From an uncultured Oscillospiraceae bacterium (GTDB lineage Bacteria > Bacillota > Clostridia > Oscillospirales > Ruminococcaceae), in NCBI GenBank assembly GCA_900539195.1, contig UQBC01000008.1:1-64000 (forward strand): DNA of 64,000 nucleotides, in the 5' to 3' direction. The translations under genes were made by a program, and so were the position numbers. Positions 27,100-35,937 of the stretch are shown in pieces. Position 1 is the stretch's first letter; each line of letters starts with the position of its first letter. The notes below the pieces were generated by a model. The model searched no databases and was not told the DNA's origin. It was given only the letters and a program-made list of their open reading frames with translations.

Positions 27100-29133
27100 A
27101 TGAACGAAATAAAAAAAAGCCCCGACTCCCCTGTCTGTTATATCAAGGGCGTCGGCGAAAAAAGAGCAAAGCTCCTCGAAAAGCTCGGCATAACAACGGC
27201 TTTACAGCTTGCCGAGCATTATCCGAGAGGATATATCGACTTCAATGAAACGACTGCTATATCCGAACTTATGAACGACGGTGAAAACCACGTTGTTAAA
27301 GCATTCGTTACAAAGAAATTTCCGCCGTATTACGGCAGGATAAATATATTCAAAGTATTAGTCAGTGACGGCACAGGCGATATGCTTATAACGTTCTTCA
27401 ACAGCGACTATTCTTTCACAAGGCTTAAGCTCGACAATGAATATTGCTTTTATGGCAAAGTGGCGGGTGATTTTCTCAGAAAGGAAATGAACTCGCCTGT
27501 TTTTATTGATTCATCAGAGCCGAACAAGCTTATGCCCCGCTACAACCTTACAACAGGAATATCACAGGGCATAATGTCAAACTGTATAAAAAACGTACTC
27601 AGTGACTTTACCTACGAGGATCATCTGTCTGAGAGTATGAGAGAAAAATATGACCTCATTGCTTACGATACCGCTCTCAGGTGGATTCATTTCCCGGAAA
27701 ATAAAGAACAGTACGACAAGGCTAAATACCGCCTTACATTTGAAGAGCTTTTTCTTTTACAGCTCGGACTGAAATCAATGAAAAACCGCAACAAACGGCT
27801 TTCAGGTGCGACAATGCAGGACAAAAGCGTAGAAGCTTACTACTCTTCTCTGCCTTTTGAGCTGACCGGAGCGCAGAAACGTGCTATTTCAGACTGTTGC
27901 ACCGATATGCAGAAATCGGTGCCGATGAACAGGCTGTTACAAGGTGATGTCGGTTCGGGTAAGACTGCCGTAGCGGCAGGAGCGGCATATTTTGCCTATC
28001 TTAACGGCTACCAGTCAACTCTTATGGCGCCTACCGAGATACTTGCAAAACAGCACTATGACACGCTTCACAAGTTCTTAGCTCCGCTCGGAGTGACTAT
28101 TGCTCTGCTTACAGGCTCACAGACACCTGCTCAGAAAAAGCAGATAAGACAGCTTATATCCGACGGGCAGATTGACATTGCCGTCGGTACTCAGGCGCTT
28201 ATTCAGAAAAGCACAAGGTTCAGCTCTCTCGGACTTGTTATTACAGACGAACAGCACAGATTCGGTGTGGAACAGCGTGCGGCGCTCGGTTCTAAAGGCA
28301 ACGAGCCTCACGTTCTCGTAATGTCAGCTACGCCTATTCCACGCACGCTCGGAATGATAATCTACGGCGACCTCGATATCTCAATACTTGATGAGATGCC
28401 GAAAGGCAGACTGCCTGTAAGGACATACGCTGTGGATACAAGCTACCGTGAAAGACTGTATAAATTCATTCTTAAATACGTCAACAACGGTTTTCAGGCG
28501 TACATTGTCTGCCCGCTTATCGAAGAAGGTGTATCCGAAAAAGCGGCGGCGACAGAATATATAAATTCGCTTCAAAATACCTGCCTTGCCAATGTTCCGA
28601 CAGGACTTCTTCACGGAAAGATGAAGCAGGCAGACAAGGACGCAGTAATGCAGGATTTCAAGGACAATAAGCTGAAAGTCCTTGTTGCGACATCGGTAAT
28701 AGAAGTCGGTGTTGATGTTCCGAATGCCGTTGTAATAGTGATCGAAAACGCCGAGCAGTTCGGGCTGTCACAACTCCATCAGCTAAGAGGCAGAGTAGGC
28801 AGAGGCACAGAGCAATCTCACTGTATTCTTGTAACCGACAACAAGAGCGAATATACGAAACAGCGTATGGACACCATGGTACGAACCGCAGACGGATTTG
28901 AAATAGCTAACGAAGACCTAAAGCTCCGTGGTCCCGGTGACTTTTTCGGAAGTAAGCAACACGGTCTGCCGCAGCTTAAAATCGCAGATATTTATGCAGA
29001 CCTTGATATACTTAAAATTACAGGCGAAGCGGCCGACGATATTCTGCGTGATGACAGCCGTCTTGAAAAGCCCGAAAACAGCTGTTATATGAAAATGATA
29101 AACAAATTATTTGAAAATGCGCCGAATGCGTAA
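27100..29133 (+). CDS. recG: ATP-dependent DNA helicase RecG
   Basis: RecG remodels stalled replication forks and recombination intermediates. The 677-residue protein has the wedge/OB domain at about 60-150, Walker A GDVGSGKT at 282-289, the DEQH box at 383-386 (ITDEQHRFGVEQR), SATPIPRTLGM, and the family's LRGRVGRG and LRGPGDFFGSKQHG near the C-terminus. Full length. It is in a unit with fakA and rsmE; the stop is 10 bases from the rsmE start. Confidence 0.97.
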   Translation: MNEIKKSPDSPVCYIKGVGEKRAKLLEKLGITTALQLAEHYPRGYIDFNETTAISELMNDGENHVVKAFVTKKFPPYYGRINIFKVLVSDGTGDMLITFFNSDYSFTRLKLDNEYCFYGKVAGDFLRKEMNSPVFIDSSEPNKLMPRYNLTTGISQGIMSNCIKNVLSDFTYEDHLSESMREKYDLIAYDTALRWIHFPENKEQYDKAKYRLTFEELFLLQLGLKSMKNRNKRLSGATMQDKSVEAYYSSLPFELTGAQKRAISDCCTDMQKSVPMNRLLQGDVGSGKTAVAAGAAYFAYLNGYQSTLMAPTEILAKQHYDTLHKFLAPLGVTIALLTGSQTPAQKKQIRQLISDGQIDIAVGTQALIQKSTRFSSLGLVITDEQHRFGVEQRAALGSKGNEPHVLVMSATPIPRTLGMIIYGDLDISILDEMPKGRLPVRTYAVDTSYRERLYKFILKYVNNGFQAYIVCPLIEEGVSEKAAATEYINSLQNTCLANVPTGLLHGKMKQADKDAVMQDFKDNKLKVLVATSVIEVGVDVPNAVVIVIENAEQFGLSQLHQLRGRVGRGTEQSHCILVTDNKSEYTKQRMDTMVRTADGFEIANEDLKLRGPGDFFGSKQHGLPQLKIADIYADLDILKITGEAADDILRDDSRLEKPENSCYMKMINKLFENAPNA

Positions 29134-29143
29134 AGGAGAATAT

Positions 29144-29899
29144 ATGGCTGAAGAACTCGAAAAATGGCGTTATCCAAGATTTTTCTCGGATACTATAGAC
29201 GAAAACGACAGAATAATATATATGAACGATGAGGATTCAAAGCATATCGCTCAGGTACTCAGAATGAGAAAGGGCGACAAGGCAATAATCTGCGACAAAA
29301 ACGGACACGATTATCTTTGCGAGCTGTCCTCAGCCGAAAACAAGAATTCCGTTGAATTTGCTATTCTCGACAAAAAGGACAACTTAGCAGAACCTGACAT
29401 AGAAATAACGCTCTATCAAGCTATCCCGAAGAACGACAAGCTCGATTTCATAGTCCAGAAAGCAACTGAGCTGGGTGCAGTGAGAATAGTACCATTTCTG
29501 TCAAAGCGTTGTGTTTCAAGACCGGACGCAAAAAGTGCCGATAAAAAGGTACAGCGCTTACAGCGTATTTCGTATGAAGCGTCAAAACAGTGCGGACGCG
29601 GAAAAATTCCCGAAGTTGCACCGTTTACCGATTTTAAAACCGCTGTTAACAGCATCGACAGCGACACCTTGCCGATAATTTTCTATGAATGCGGCGGTAA
29701 GAAGCTGTCGGAGCTTGATTTGTCATATAAGAAAATCGCAGTGTTCATCGGCAGTGAGGGCGGTTTTGAAAAAGAAGAAGTCGATTACGCCCTTTCAAAA
29801 GGGTTTACCGCAGTTCACCTCGGTGAACGCATTTTAAGATGCGAAACCGCACCTGTTGCCGCACTTGCCGTATTGATGAATTTAACAGGAAACCTGTAA
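29144..29899 (+). CDS. rsmE: 16S rRNA m3U1498 methyltransferase RsmE
   Basis: A SPOUT-family methyltransferase that modifies U1498 of 16S rRNA. The 251-residue protein has an N-terminal PUA-like part (YPRFFSDTI, HIAQVLRMRKGD) and the knotted SAM domain with VQKATELGAVRIVPF, IGSEGGFEKEEV and LGERILRCETAPVAAL. I use ATG 29144: AAGGAG stands 6 bases before it and the family N-terminus begins here, whereas the longer open frame overlaps recG. Confidence 0.94.
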   Translation: MAEELEKWRYPRFFSDTIDENDRIIYMNDEDSKHIAQVLRMRKGDKAIICDKNGHDYLCELSSAENKNSVEFAILDKKDNLAEPDIEITLYQAIPKNDKLDFIVQKATELGAVRIVPFLSKRCVSRPDAKSADKKVQRLQRISYEASKQCGRGKIPEVAPFTDFKTAVNSIDSDTLPIIFYECGGKKLSELDLSYKKIAVFIGSEGGFEKEEVDYALSKGFTAVHLGERILRCETAPVAALAVLMNLTGNL

Positions 29900-29936
29900 G
29901 AAATTTGTTAAAACTGCTCATATTGATAAAAAACAC

Positions 29937-29965
29937 TTGAAATCCGACAGTCAATATAGTATAAT
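29937..29965 (+). promoter_or_regulatory. Promoter of the acidic membrane-anchored protein
   Basis: TTGAAA (29937-29942) and TATAAT (29960-29965) are 17 bases apart and the -10 is preceded by ATATAG, as at 25000-25028. A short leader with GGTGTGAAAGCACC (a weak hairpin) follows. Confidence 0.88.
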
Positions 29966-30009
29966 AATTACAATAAAGTTGGTGTGAAAGCACCGGAAAG
30001 AGGTTTAAA

Positions 30010-30294
30010 ATGAAAGCATTTACCGGTTTTGCCGTTGGCACTCTCGCAGTACTCGGTGCTGTTGCAGCTGTCTTTATATATCTCAAGAAGAAGACAGAAA
30101 AGGAGATCGAATACGATCAGTTCGATGATATAATGGACAGTGATGAAGATTTCGACGATGAATTCTTCGATGACGATGATGAAGTTCTTGATCCTTCAGA
30201 TGTTATGAACAAGCCTGAAGAAGAAAAGGCTGAGGATAGTGCCGATTCAGAAACATCAGAAGAGAAAGAGCCTGAAGCTGAAACTCAGGAATAA
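30010..30294 (+). CDS. Small membrane-anchored acidic protein, unknown function
   Basis: A 94-residue protein with one hydrophobic helix at residues 4-24 (FTGFAVGTLAVLGAVAAVFIYL), a basic KKKTEK stop-transfer, and then a strongly acidic tail (about 30-94) of Asp and Glu with Ser. By the positive-inside rule the basic stretch and tail should face the cytoplasm. No family is recognised. It has its own strong promoter and a terminator close behind, so it is a single-gene unit. AGAGG is the ribosome site. Confidence 0.8.
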   Translation: MKAFTGFAVGTLAVLGAVAAVFIYLKKKTEKEIEYDQFDDIMDSDEDFDDEFFDDDDEVLDPSDVMNKPEEEKAEDSADSETSEEKEPEAETQE

Positions 30295-30311
30295 TCAAAA
30301 AGAATAATATT

Positions 30312-30345
30312 AACGGGGCTGTACAACTGATACAGCCCCGTTTAT
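30312..30345. terminator. Bidirectional terminator
   Basis: A 12-bp perfect stem (AACGGGGCTGTA and TACAGCCCCGTT, 7-nt loop) lies between convergent genes and is flanked by A/T-rich ends on both sides (TTTATTTT on plus, AATATTATT on minus), so it can serve both. Confidence 0.9.
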
Positions 30346-30352
30346 TTTGCCT

Positions 30353-30913
30353 CTATTCCGTTTCCTGTTTTTCCTGCCTGTCGATACAATACATCAGCTC
30401 TCCCGCTGTTACGCCCGTCTTTTCATAAAATCTTGTACCGCTGTTGTCAGCAAGCGTCATTCCGAGCTTCTGCATTACCTTTTCCGACGCCTTATTTCTT
30501 ACATCGCAATGAGCTATCACCCTTTTTGCTGAAAGAACTTCAAACGCATACCCGACAAGTGCTTTACCTGCCTCTGTTACAAATCCGTTATTCCTGTGAT
30601 CTTTACTTATTACCCAACCGATTTCATAAGCGCTTTCATCGACCGTTTCAAGATCGATACCGCCGATAATCTTACCGTTATACAGCATTACAAATTCTCT
30701 GACTGACGGATTTTCCTTTGCCCATTCCCTGACCGCATTTTTTGTAAATTCTATTGTCTGCTCTATATTATCATTTGGCAGAAAAAGCATCATATCTATT
30801 TCTTTGTCGCCTGCATACTTATGTATTTCTTCCGTATCGGAAACAGCCACAGGTTTTATAACAAGTCTTTCGGTAACGATTGTGTTATCTTCAATGTAAT
30901 TCAATAATTTCAC
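30353..30913 (-). CDS. GNAT-family N-acetyltransferase (RimJ/RimL type)
   Basis: A 186-residue acetyltransferase. It begins with the RimJ/RimL pattern IVTERLVIKPVAVSD, then the central strand IIGGIDLETVDESAYEIGWVISKDHRNNGFVTEAGKALVGYAFEVL, which includes the acetyl-CoA loop, and ends VIAHCDVRNKASEKVMQKLGM. Targets may be a ribosomal protein N-terminus or a small molecule. The GTG at 30913 is only 2 bases from AAAGG; a TTG three codons further in has better spacing and may be the true start. Single gene, ending at the shared terminator. Confidence 0.88.
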   Translation of the reverse strand: MKLLNYIEDNTIVTERLVIKPVAVSDTEEIHKYAGDKEIDMMLFLPNDNIEQTIEFTKNAVREWAKENPSVREFVMLYNGKIIGGIDLETVDESAYEIGWVISKDHRNNGFVTEAGKALVGYAFEVLSAKRVIAHCDVRNKASEKVMQKLGMTLADNSGTRFYEKTGVTAGELMYCIDRQEKQETE

Positions 30914-31028
30914 ACCTTTACATAAGGATTTGTATACTGCAATTGTGTATCAGAAATGCTCTTTGCAACATACTTGCAGTTTACTGTAACCGAAAAAATA
31001 TAATCATAATAATGCCGATAAATTTAAA

Positions 31029-33596
31029 TTACTTCAGAGTATAAAGTCTGTAATAAACATTGACATATGGTACGGCAGAAGGCTTTCCGTCATCGTTGAT
31101 TTCTATGCTGTAATAATAATTGCAATATTCCATTTCATTAACTGTCCGAGAAACTGTCAGGTCATATAATGTTGCACGCCGTACGAACGAATATATATTA
31201 CGTCCCTGTTCTGTCTGCAATCTGCCGGTAATATTACTGTCGGCGCAAACTATATATCTGACCGGAGAAACTCCGAAGCCGACGCTTTCAAGCTCTTTTT
31301 CCATTGAACTGTCCTTGTTCATAAGATTTTCGAGTTGTGAAATTTCAGAAAGCGTAATTTCATTGATAGGATCGTGAAGCACTGAATTTACTCTTTGCAG
31401 ACCGAATGACCTGCCTAGTGTTGTGCAGAATATTTTGCCGCTGTCACCCTTGCTTACCTTGTGTGTTTTCTGATATTCCTCCAGTGCGGCAAGACTCCTG
31501 CACACAGAACCGAAATCAGCGGCATTGTCTTCACTTCCGGAAGCAGAGATATATTCAATAACCGCCGCATTTATAATAATGCTCAGTGACATACTTCTGA
31601 ACGTTTTTTTATCGTCTGTTCCCTGAGGATACCAGTTATAGATATTGTCGCACAGCGCATCAAAAGAACCTGTTGCACCACCCGTATATTCCGAAATGAT
31701 CCTGTTTAAAAGCTCGCTGTAGGACATACCTTTGATATTGGCTGAATAGACCGACGTGATCTTTGCCGTCAGCTCTTTTGCCTCAGAACCGAGTGTTTCA
31801 AGCTCCTGTGCATCGTCTGTTACACTCATACTGTCATAAACGGCAAAAAGCTTCGCAGTGCTTTCACTGACCGGTCTAATAAGTGCGTGCATTGCCATAA
31901 GGTCATTCATATATCTTCTGACAGTATAAATGTCTTCAGCTGTTTTTACTCCCGACGATACATTTTCCGAATCCGGTAATTTATTTGTTCTGTTTATTGT
32001 TGCGTATATATTGCAATACTTATCGCTGAGATCTGTATAATCAACCTTGTCGTTGCCCGCAAAAATGTTTCCCGGTGAAAGTTCATCACCGATAGCCACA
32101 CTGCCGAAATATTCATTCATAGCCGAAAGCATATCAAGCAATGTATCGTTATCCGATACATCGGGAATACTTTCTTCCTGCTCTGCGGCGCTATAATACA
32201 GCGGAAACGCCGAGATATTTGTCTGTATTCCCCAACGGCTCATAACAGCACCGGAACGTATTCCCACAGTACCGTACAGCTCGGCGTTTTCCAACGATGA
32301 AGTTTTCGGTATATCAAAGCTGACTGTTGCCATATCATCCTGTGCGGTTATTGAAGTTATCATCGCTTTGGAATAATCTCCGCTGAATATAAAGCTGTTC
32401 TTGCTGATTACATTAAATGTTCCGTCCACAACGCTGAACTGTGCCGTTACCCTGAAATCTGAGCCGTTTTCTTCGACCTTTGTTATCACTGCGCTTACAT
32501 CGGGAGATTTCGGCAATACACTGAAATACAGCGGATAATTGATATTCAGCGCATTGTCCTTTATGCTGAATGTGCAATCGGATATCAATGATATAGCATT
32601 TGACGGCGCATCTGCATCAAACGAAAGATACAATACACCCTCGTTTGCCGACACTCTGTCAAAACGTGTTATTTCAATACTGTCATTATCACAACCAAAC
32701 ATACCTGCAGCAACACTGTCGCTAAACGAACAGTCAATAAGCGAAACGGGGATTCTTGCGTAATTTGTTGACGCTTCAAAACTGTTTGACTGAAACTGAA
32801 CCGTCGGTGATACAATATCGACCGTTGTTGATACATCAACTGCCGCATCTGTAACAGCTCTGCGTTTTACGGTTATACAGCCGTCATCTCCGGATTTATA
32901 GCCGTTATCCGTACTTATTGTAAATGACAATGTATTTTCACCGATTTTTTCGATATTGCTGATACTACAGTTTTCAAATCCGCCTGACAGCACAATATCA
33001 TCAGCGGAAATATCACCGGCAAAACTGCTTTTGTCAAGTGTCAGCTTAAATCTGTTTGTCGTGCTTTCGGAACGTATCTGCGTAGTATCGCTGACAAGTG
33101 AATATGACGGATATTTCACCGGTATCATTGAAATCAGATATCGTCCCGAAGTATTACTGTTGTTATCAAATAACACAAAGAAGCAGTCCGGTTTATTTCC
33201 GCTGAATTGACCGTCACTAAAAACAACGGTCACCGAGTGCTCGGAATTTACCGTGAGCGATGTAACCTTTGCATATACCGAGGAATATTCATCGGTATTC
33301 AGCCTTACCGGCTGCGATGCGTCTATATCAGGCAGTTTGTCGCTGTCGATGTATGAATAGAAAACCTTTACGTTGTCAGCCTTAATTTCCTTGTCAAGTG
33401 TAATATTATCAACCGACAGGTTAACGGAAAACTCACCTTTGGTGTTGTATGCAAGCTCTCCGTCAGACTTCATTTCGGCAAAACTTGTTTTATCACTGTC
33501 ATTTCCCGCATCTGTACCTGAGCAGGCGCTGAATGAAGTCACAAGCACTGTCAGTGCGGTTATGACTGCGAATGCTTTCAGTATTATTTTTTTCAA
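31029..33596 (-). CDS. Large putative lipoprotein with beta-sandwich-like repeats
   Basis: An 855-residue exported protein. I use the TTG at 33596 (KKIILKAFAVITALTVLVTS, then FSACSG), 9 bases after AAGGA; Cys near residue 26 would be lipidated. Residues about 40-470 look like four repeats of roughly 90-110 residues, each rich in strands with an F-x-V-N/T-L opening and a D-x-I/V middle, suggesting Ig-like or similar sandwiches. The C-terminal ~330 residues are mostly helical. I recognise no family. It follows the transglutaminase-like gene by 28 bases and probably shares its transcript, so a surface role is likely. Confidence 0.7.
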   Translation of the reverse strand: MKKIILKAFAVITALTVLVTSFSACSGTDAGNDSDKTSFAEMKSDGELAYNTKGEFSVNLSVDNITLDKEIKADNVKVFYSYIDSDKLPDIDASQPVRLNTDEYSSVYAKVTSLTVNSEHSVTVVFSDGQFSGNKPDCFFVLFDNNSNTSGRYLISMIPVKYPSYSLVSDTTQIRSESTTNRFKLTLDKSSFAGDISADDIVLSGGFENCSISNIEKIGENTLSFTISTDNGYKSGDDGCITVKRRAVTDAAVDVSTTVDIVSPTVQFQSNSFEASTNYARIPVSLIDCSFSDSVAAGMFGCDNDSIEITRFDRVSANEGVLYLSFDADAPSNAISLISDCTFSIKDNALNINYPLYFSVLPKSPDVSAVITKVEENGSDFRVTAQFSVVDGTFNVISKNSFIFSGDYSKAMITSITAQDDMATVSFDIPKTSSLENAELYGTVGIRSGAVMSRWGIQTNISAFPLYYSAAEQEESIPDVSDNDTLLDMLSAMNEYFGSVAIGDELSPGNIFAGNDKVDYTDLSDKYCNIYATINRTNKLPDSENVSSGVKTAEDIYTVRRYMNDLMAMHALIRPVSESTAKLFAVYDSMSVTDDAQELETLGSEAKELTAKITSVYSANIKGMSYSELLNRIISEYTGGATGSFDALCDNIYNWYPQGTDDKKTFRSMSLSIIINAAVIEYISASGSEDNAADFGSVCRSLAALEEYQKTHKVSKGDSGKIFCTTLGRSFGLQRVNSVLHDPINEITLSEISQLENLMNKDSSMEKELESVGFGVSPVRYIVCADSNITGRLQTEQGRNIYSFVRRATLYDLTVSRTVNEMEYCNYYYSIEINDDGKPSAVPYVNVYYRLYTLK

Positions 33597-33624
33597 ACAA
33601 TCACGTCCTTTGAGTATCACAGTG

Positions 33625-34914
33625 TCAGTTCACTAACATATTGGTTATGGTATATTTTGTTCCCCGTGCCTCGGGTATCGGATAGTAGTTGGAATCGCTG
33701 TACATATCAAGTATTGCGCTGTTATCCGAAAGTTCGGGTGAAACAGTGCGTTCGCCGTATGTTTTCAGATTTTTATCGTTGAACGAGAAGTAGTAATAAT
33801 CAATCTCTCCGTTGTCGCCGTCATCCCATGTAAGGTCCGCATGATACCAGTCGTCACCGATCCTTACCATATTCCACATATGCGGCTCGTTGTCGCTCAT
33901 TCCGACCACAAGTATATTATCAACACCTATGCACTGGCACAGATACTGATATGCTCTTGAATACGATTCACATACGCCGCTTCCCATATCAAGCACACCG
34001 AACGCTTCATATGATCCGTCGCCCTCAAGCGTATAATCATACTCAGCATTTTTAAGTATCTCATCGTGGATAGCAAGAAGATAGTCGATAAGCGTTTCAG
34101 AACCGTCAGCTTTTTTCAATATCTCTTCTGCCCTCTTCTCGGTCTTATTTACATAAAACTCTGTCTTTTCCTTTGAAAAATCGTAATTCAGCTTTATCGA
34201 CCTTATGTCTTTCTTGTTGCCGCTCCAGCTTCCGAAAGAAAGCGGCGCCTGAAACATTAGAGGGTTGTCATAGTTTATGCATATGAATATTCTGTACAAT
34301 CTCTGATAAGACACATTCATAAACGGTACATCAAATTTCGTTTCATAATTACTCATTGCGTTATAAAGACGGGAGTAGATATATCTGTCGTATTTATCAA
34401 GCGAATTGTACCCGTAACCATAAAAAGCGTCCTCGGTTGAACCAAGTATAACATAAGAACCGATATACACACGGCTCATTTTACCGTCCTTTTCCGCTCT
34501 TACACATATATTTGTTACACCTGTTTCCAGCCGGATACCCTTCTCCGGATTGTAAAGATAAGCGTTCTTATCTTTTTCGGGCAGTCTGCCATCGGTTGTG
34601 TACCATATTTTATCGCTGCATTCAAATTTCAGCGTGCGTGGCTTGTAATAATATCCGGACTTAATGTTAGGACTGAACTCATACTCAAATCCATTGTCAA
34701 ACTCCTTTTCGTCAAAAGAATATGTAAAAGGAAGCTCGACCGGCATTCTTATATGATCTCTTACCTCATCATAGCTCAATTTATCCTCCTCGTCGGCTAC
34801 TACATACGATGAAATGGCATTTGTAACATGTCTGCCTGAATTGTCCGGAATAACATAGGAAAAGACAATTGAAATCAGTGCTAAAATAATAAATACTGCA
34901 AAGCCTCTGCTCAT
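33625..34914 (-). CDS. Membrane-anchored transglutaminase-like protein
   Basis: A 429-residue protein with an N-terminal hydrophobic segment (FAVFIILALISIVFSYVI, signal peptide or anchor). The C-terminal third is a transglutaminase-like core: the Cys in GSGVCESYSRAYQ, the His in EPHMWNMV and the Asp in YHADLTWDD form the triad. A cell-surface protease or cross-linking role is typical of such bacterial proteins; the substrate is unknown. It sits 24 bases after dnaI and before a large lipoprotein, so wall-facing genes trail a replication pair. Confidence 0.87.
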   Translation of the reverse strand: MSRGFAVFIILALISIVFSYVIPDNSGRHVTNAISSYVVADEEDKLSYDEVRDHIRMPVELPFTYSFDEKEFDNGFEYEFSPNIKSGYYYKPRTLKFECSDKIWYTTDGRLPEKDKNAYLYNPEKGIRLETGVTNICVRAEKDGKMSRVYIGSYVILGSTEDAFYGYGYNSLDKYDRYIYSRLYNAMSNYETKFDVPFMNVSYQRLYRIFICINYDNPLMFQAPLSFGSWSGNKKDIRSIKLNYDFSKEKTEFYVNKTEKRAEEILKKADGSETLIDYLLAIHDEILKNAEYDYTLEGDGSYEAFGVLDMGSGVCESYSRAYQYLCQCIGVDNILVVGMSDNEPHMWNMVRIGDDWYHADLTWDDGDNGEIDYYYFSFNDKNLKTYGERTVSPELSDNSAILDMYSDSNYYPIPEARGTKYTITNMLVN

Positions 34915-34938
34915 ATATACACCCCTTATATAATCAAG

Positions 34939-35928
34939 TCATCTTCTGCTTTTAAGTTTCATTCTTATATCATCGCCGCTGAACACAAGCGTTTTCATCG
35001 AATAAAGCCTTGACACGATTCGGTCGGAGTAACGCTTTTTTAGCTCCGTACCTGTCAGATTGGTATTGACTATCGTAGGTCTGCCGTAATTCAGCCTTGT
35101 ATTGATAAGTTCATACAAACACGAAACATAAAACTGTGATTCAAACTCCGCACCAAGATCGTCAAGGAGTAACAGATCACACTCCTTGAGCGTGTTCATA
35201 ACTTCTGCGTCATCTTCTGTCTTGTTGAAGTGGGCGTTCTCAATCTTTCTGAGAAGATCAGGTACAGAACCGTACACCACAGAATAGTTCTTTTCGATAA
35301 CCTTTTTGGCAACCGACAATGAAAGGTGCGTCTTTCCGAGCCCTGTTCCGCCGGTCATAAATATACTGTCGCCGGGTACAAGAAAATCCTCCGCATACGA
35401 AACACAGAAGTCATAGTTGTGCTTCATTATATCTCTAGGCGACTTGTTCTTAAGCTCTGCCTTAGGCTGATCGCTGTAAAGGCTGAGATCGAAGCTTTCA
35501 AAGCAGGTAAGACCCATAGGCAGGCTTTTGCTGAGCTCATTTGAAGCAATCGTCTTGAGCGCATCGTTATAGCAGGAGCATCTGCCGTTCTCACCCATAC
35601 CTGTGTCATGACACTTTTTGCAATTATATATCGGATCAAGATAATCCTCGGGATATCCGTGACTTCTGAGAAGCTCTCTCATTTTCCTCTGAAGTTCAAG
35701 ATTTTCATTCTTGAGGTTTTCAATCTTCTGTGCAGTGTCAGTGCTGTTTGACAGTATGATTTTTGCCAGTACATCTATCGTACTGCTGAGCTTTCTGTCG
35801 ATATCCACGATTTCGGGAATTTCCCTGTGGAGCTCTCTTGTGCGCCGCTCAATCGTGACGCTGTTGTCAAAACGGCGTTTGTCGATTATCTCCTGCGCTT
35901 TTGTATAATAATTTGACGGATAAGCCAT
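34939..35928 (-). CDS. dnaI: DnaI/DnaC-type helicase loader ATPase
   Basis: A AAA+ ATPase that loads the replicative helicase. The 329-residue protein has a helical N-terminus, a Cys4 zinc-binding site (Cys103, Cys106, Cys117, Cys119), Walker A GGTGLGKTH at 193-201, Walker B LLLLDDLGAE, and sensor segments TIVNTNLTGTELKKRYSDRIVSRL. It is paired with a DnaD-domain protein 9 bases upstream, the common clostridial arrangement. Gene symbol follows Bacillus usage; dnaC is also used. Confidence 0.93.
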   Translation of the reverse strand: MAYPSNYYTKAQEIIDKRRFDNSVTIERRTRELHREIPEIVDIDRKLSSTIDVLAKIILSNSTDTAQKIENLKNENLELQRKMRELLRSHGYPEDYLDPIYNCKKCHDTGMGENGRCSCYNDALKTIASNELSKSLPMGLTCFESFDLSLYSDQPKAELKNKSPRDIMKHNYDFCVSYAEDFLVPGDSIFMTGGTGLGKTHLSLSVAKKVIEKNYSVVYGSVPDLLRKIENAHFNKTEDDAEVMNTLKECDLLLLDDLGAEFESQFYVSCLYELINTRLNYGRPTIVNTNLTGTELKKRYSDRIVSRLYSMKTLVFSGDDIRMKLKSRR

Positions 35929-35937
35929 ATTTACTCC

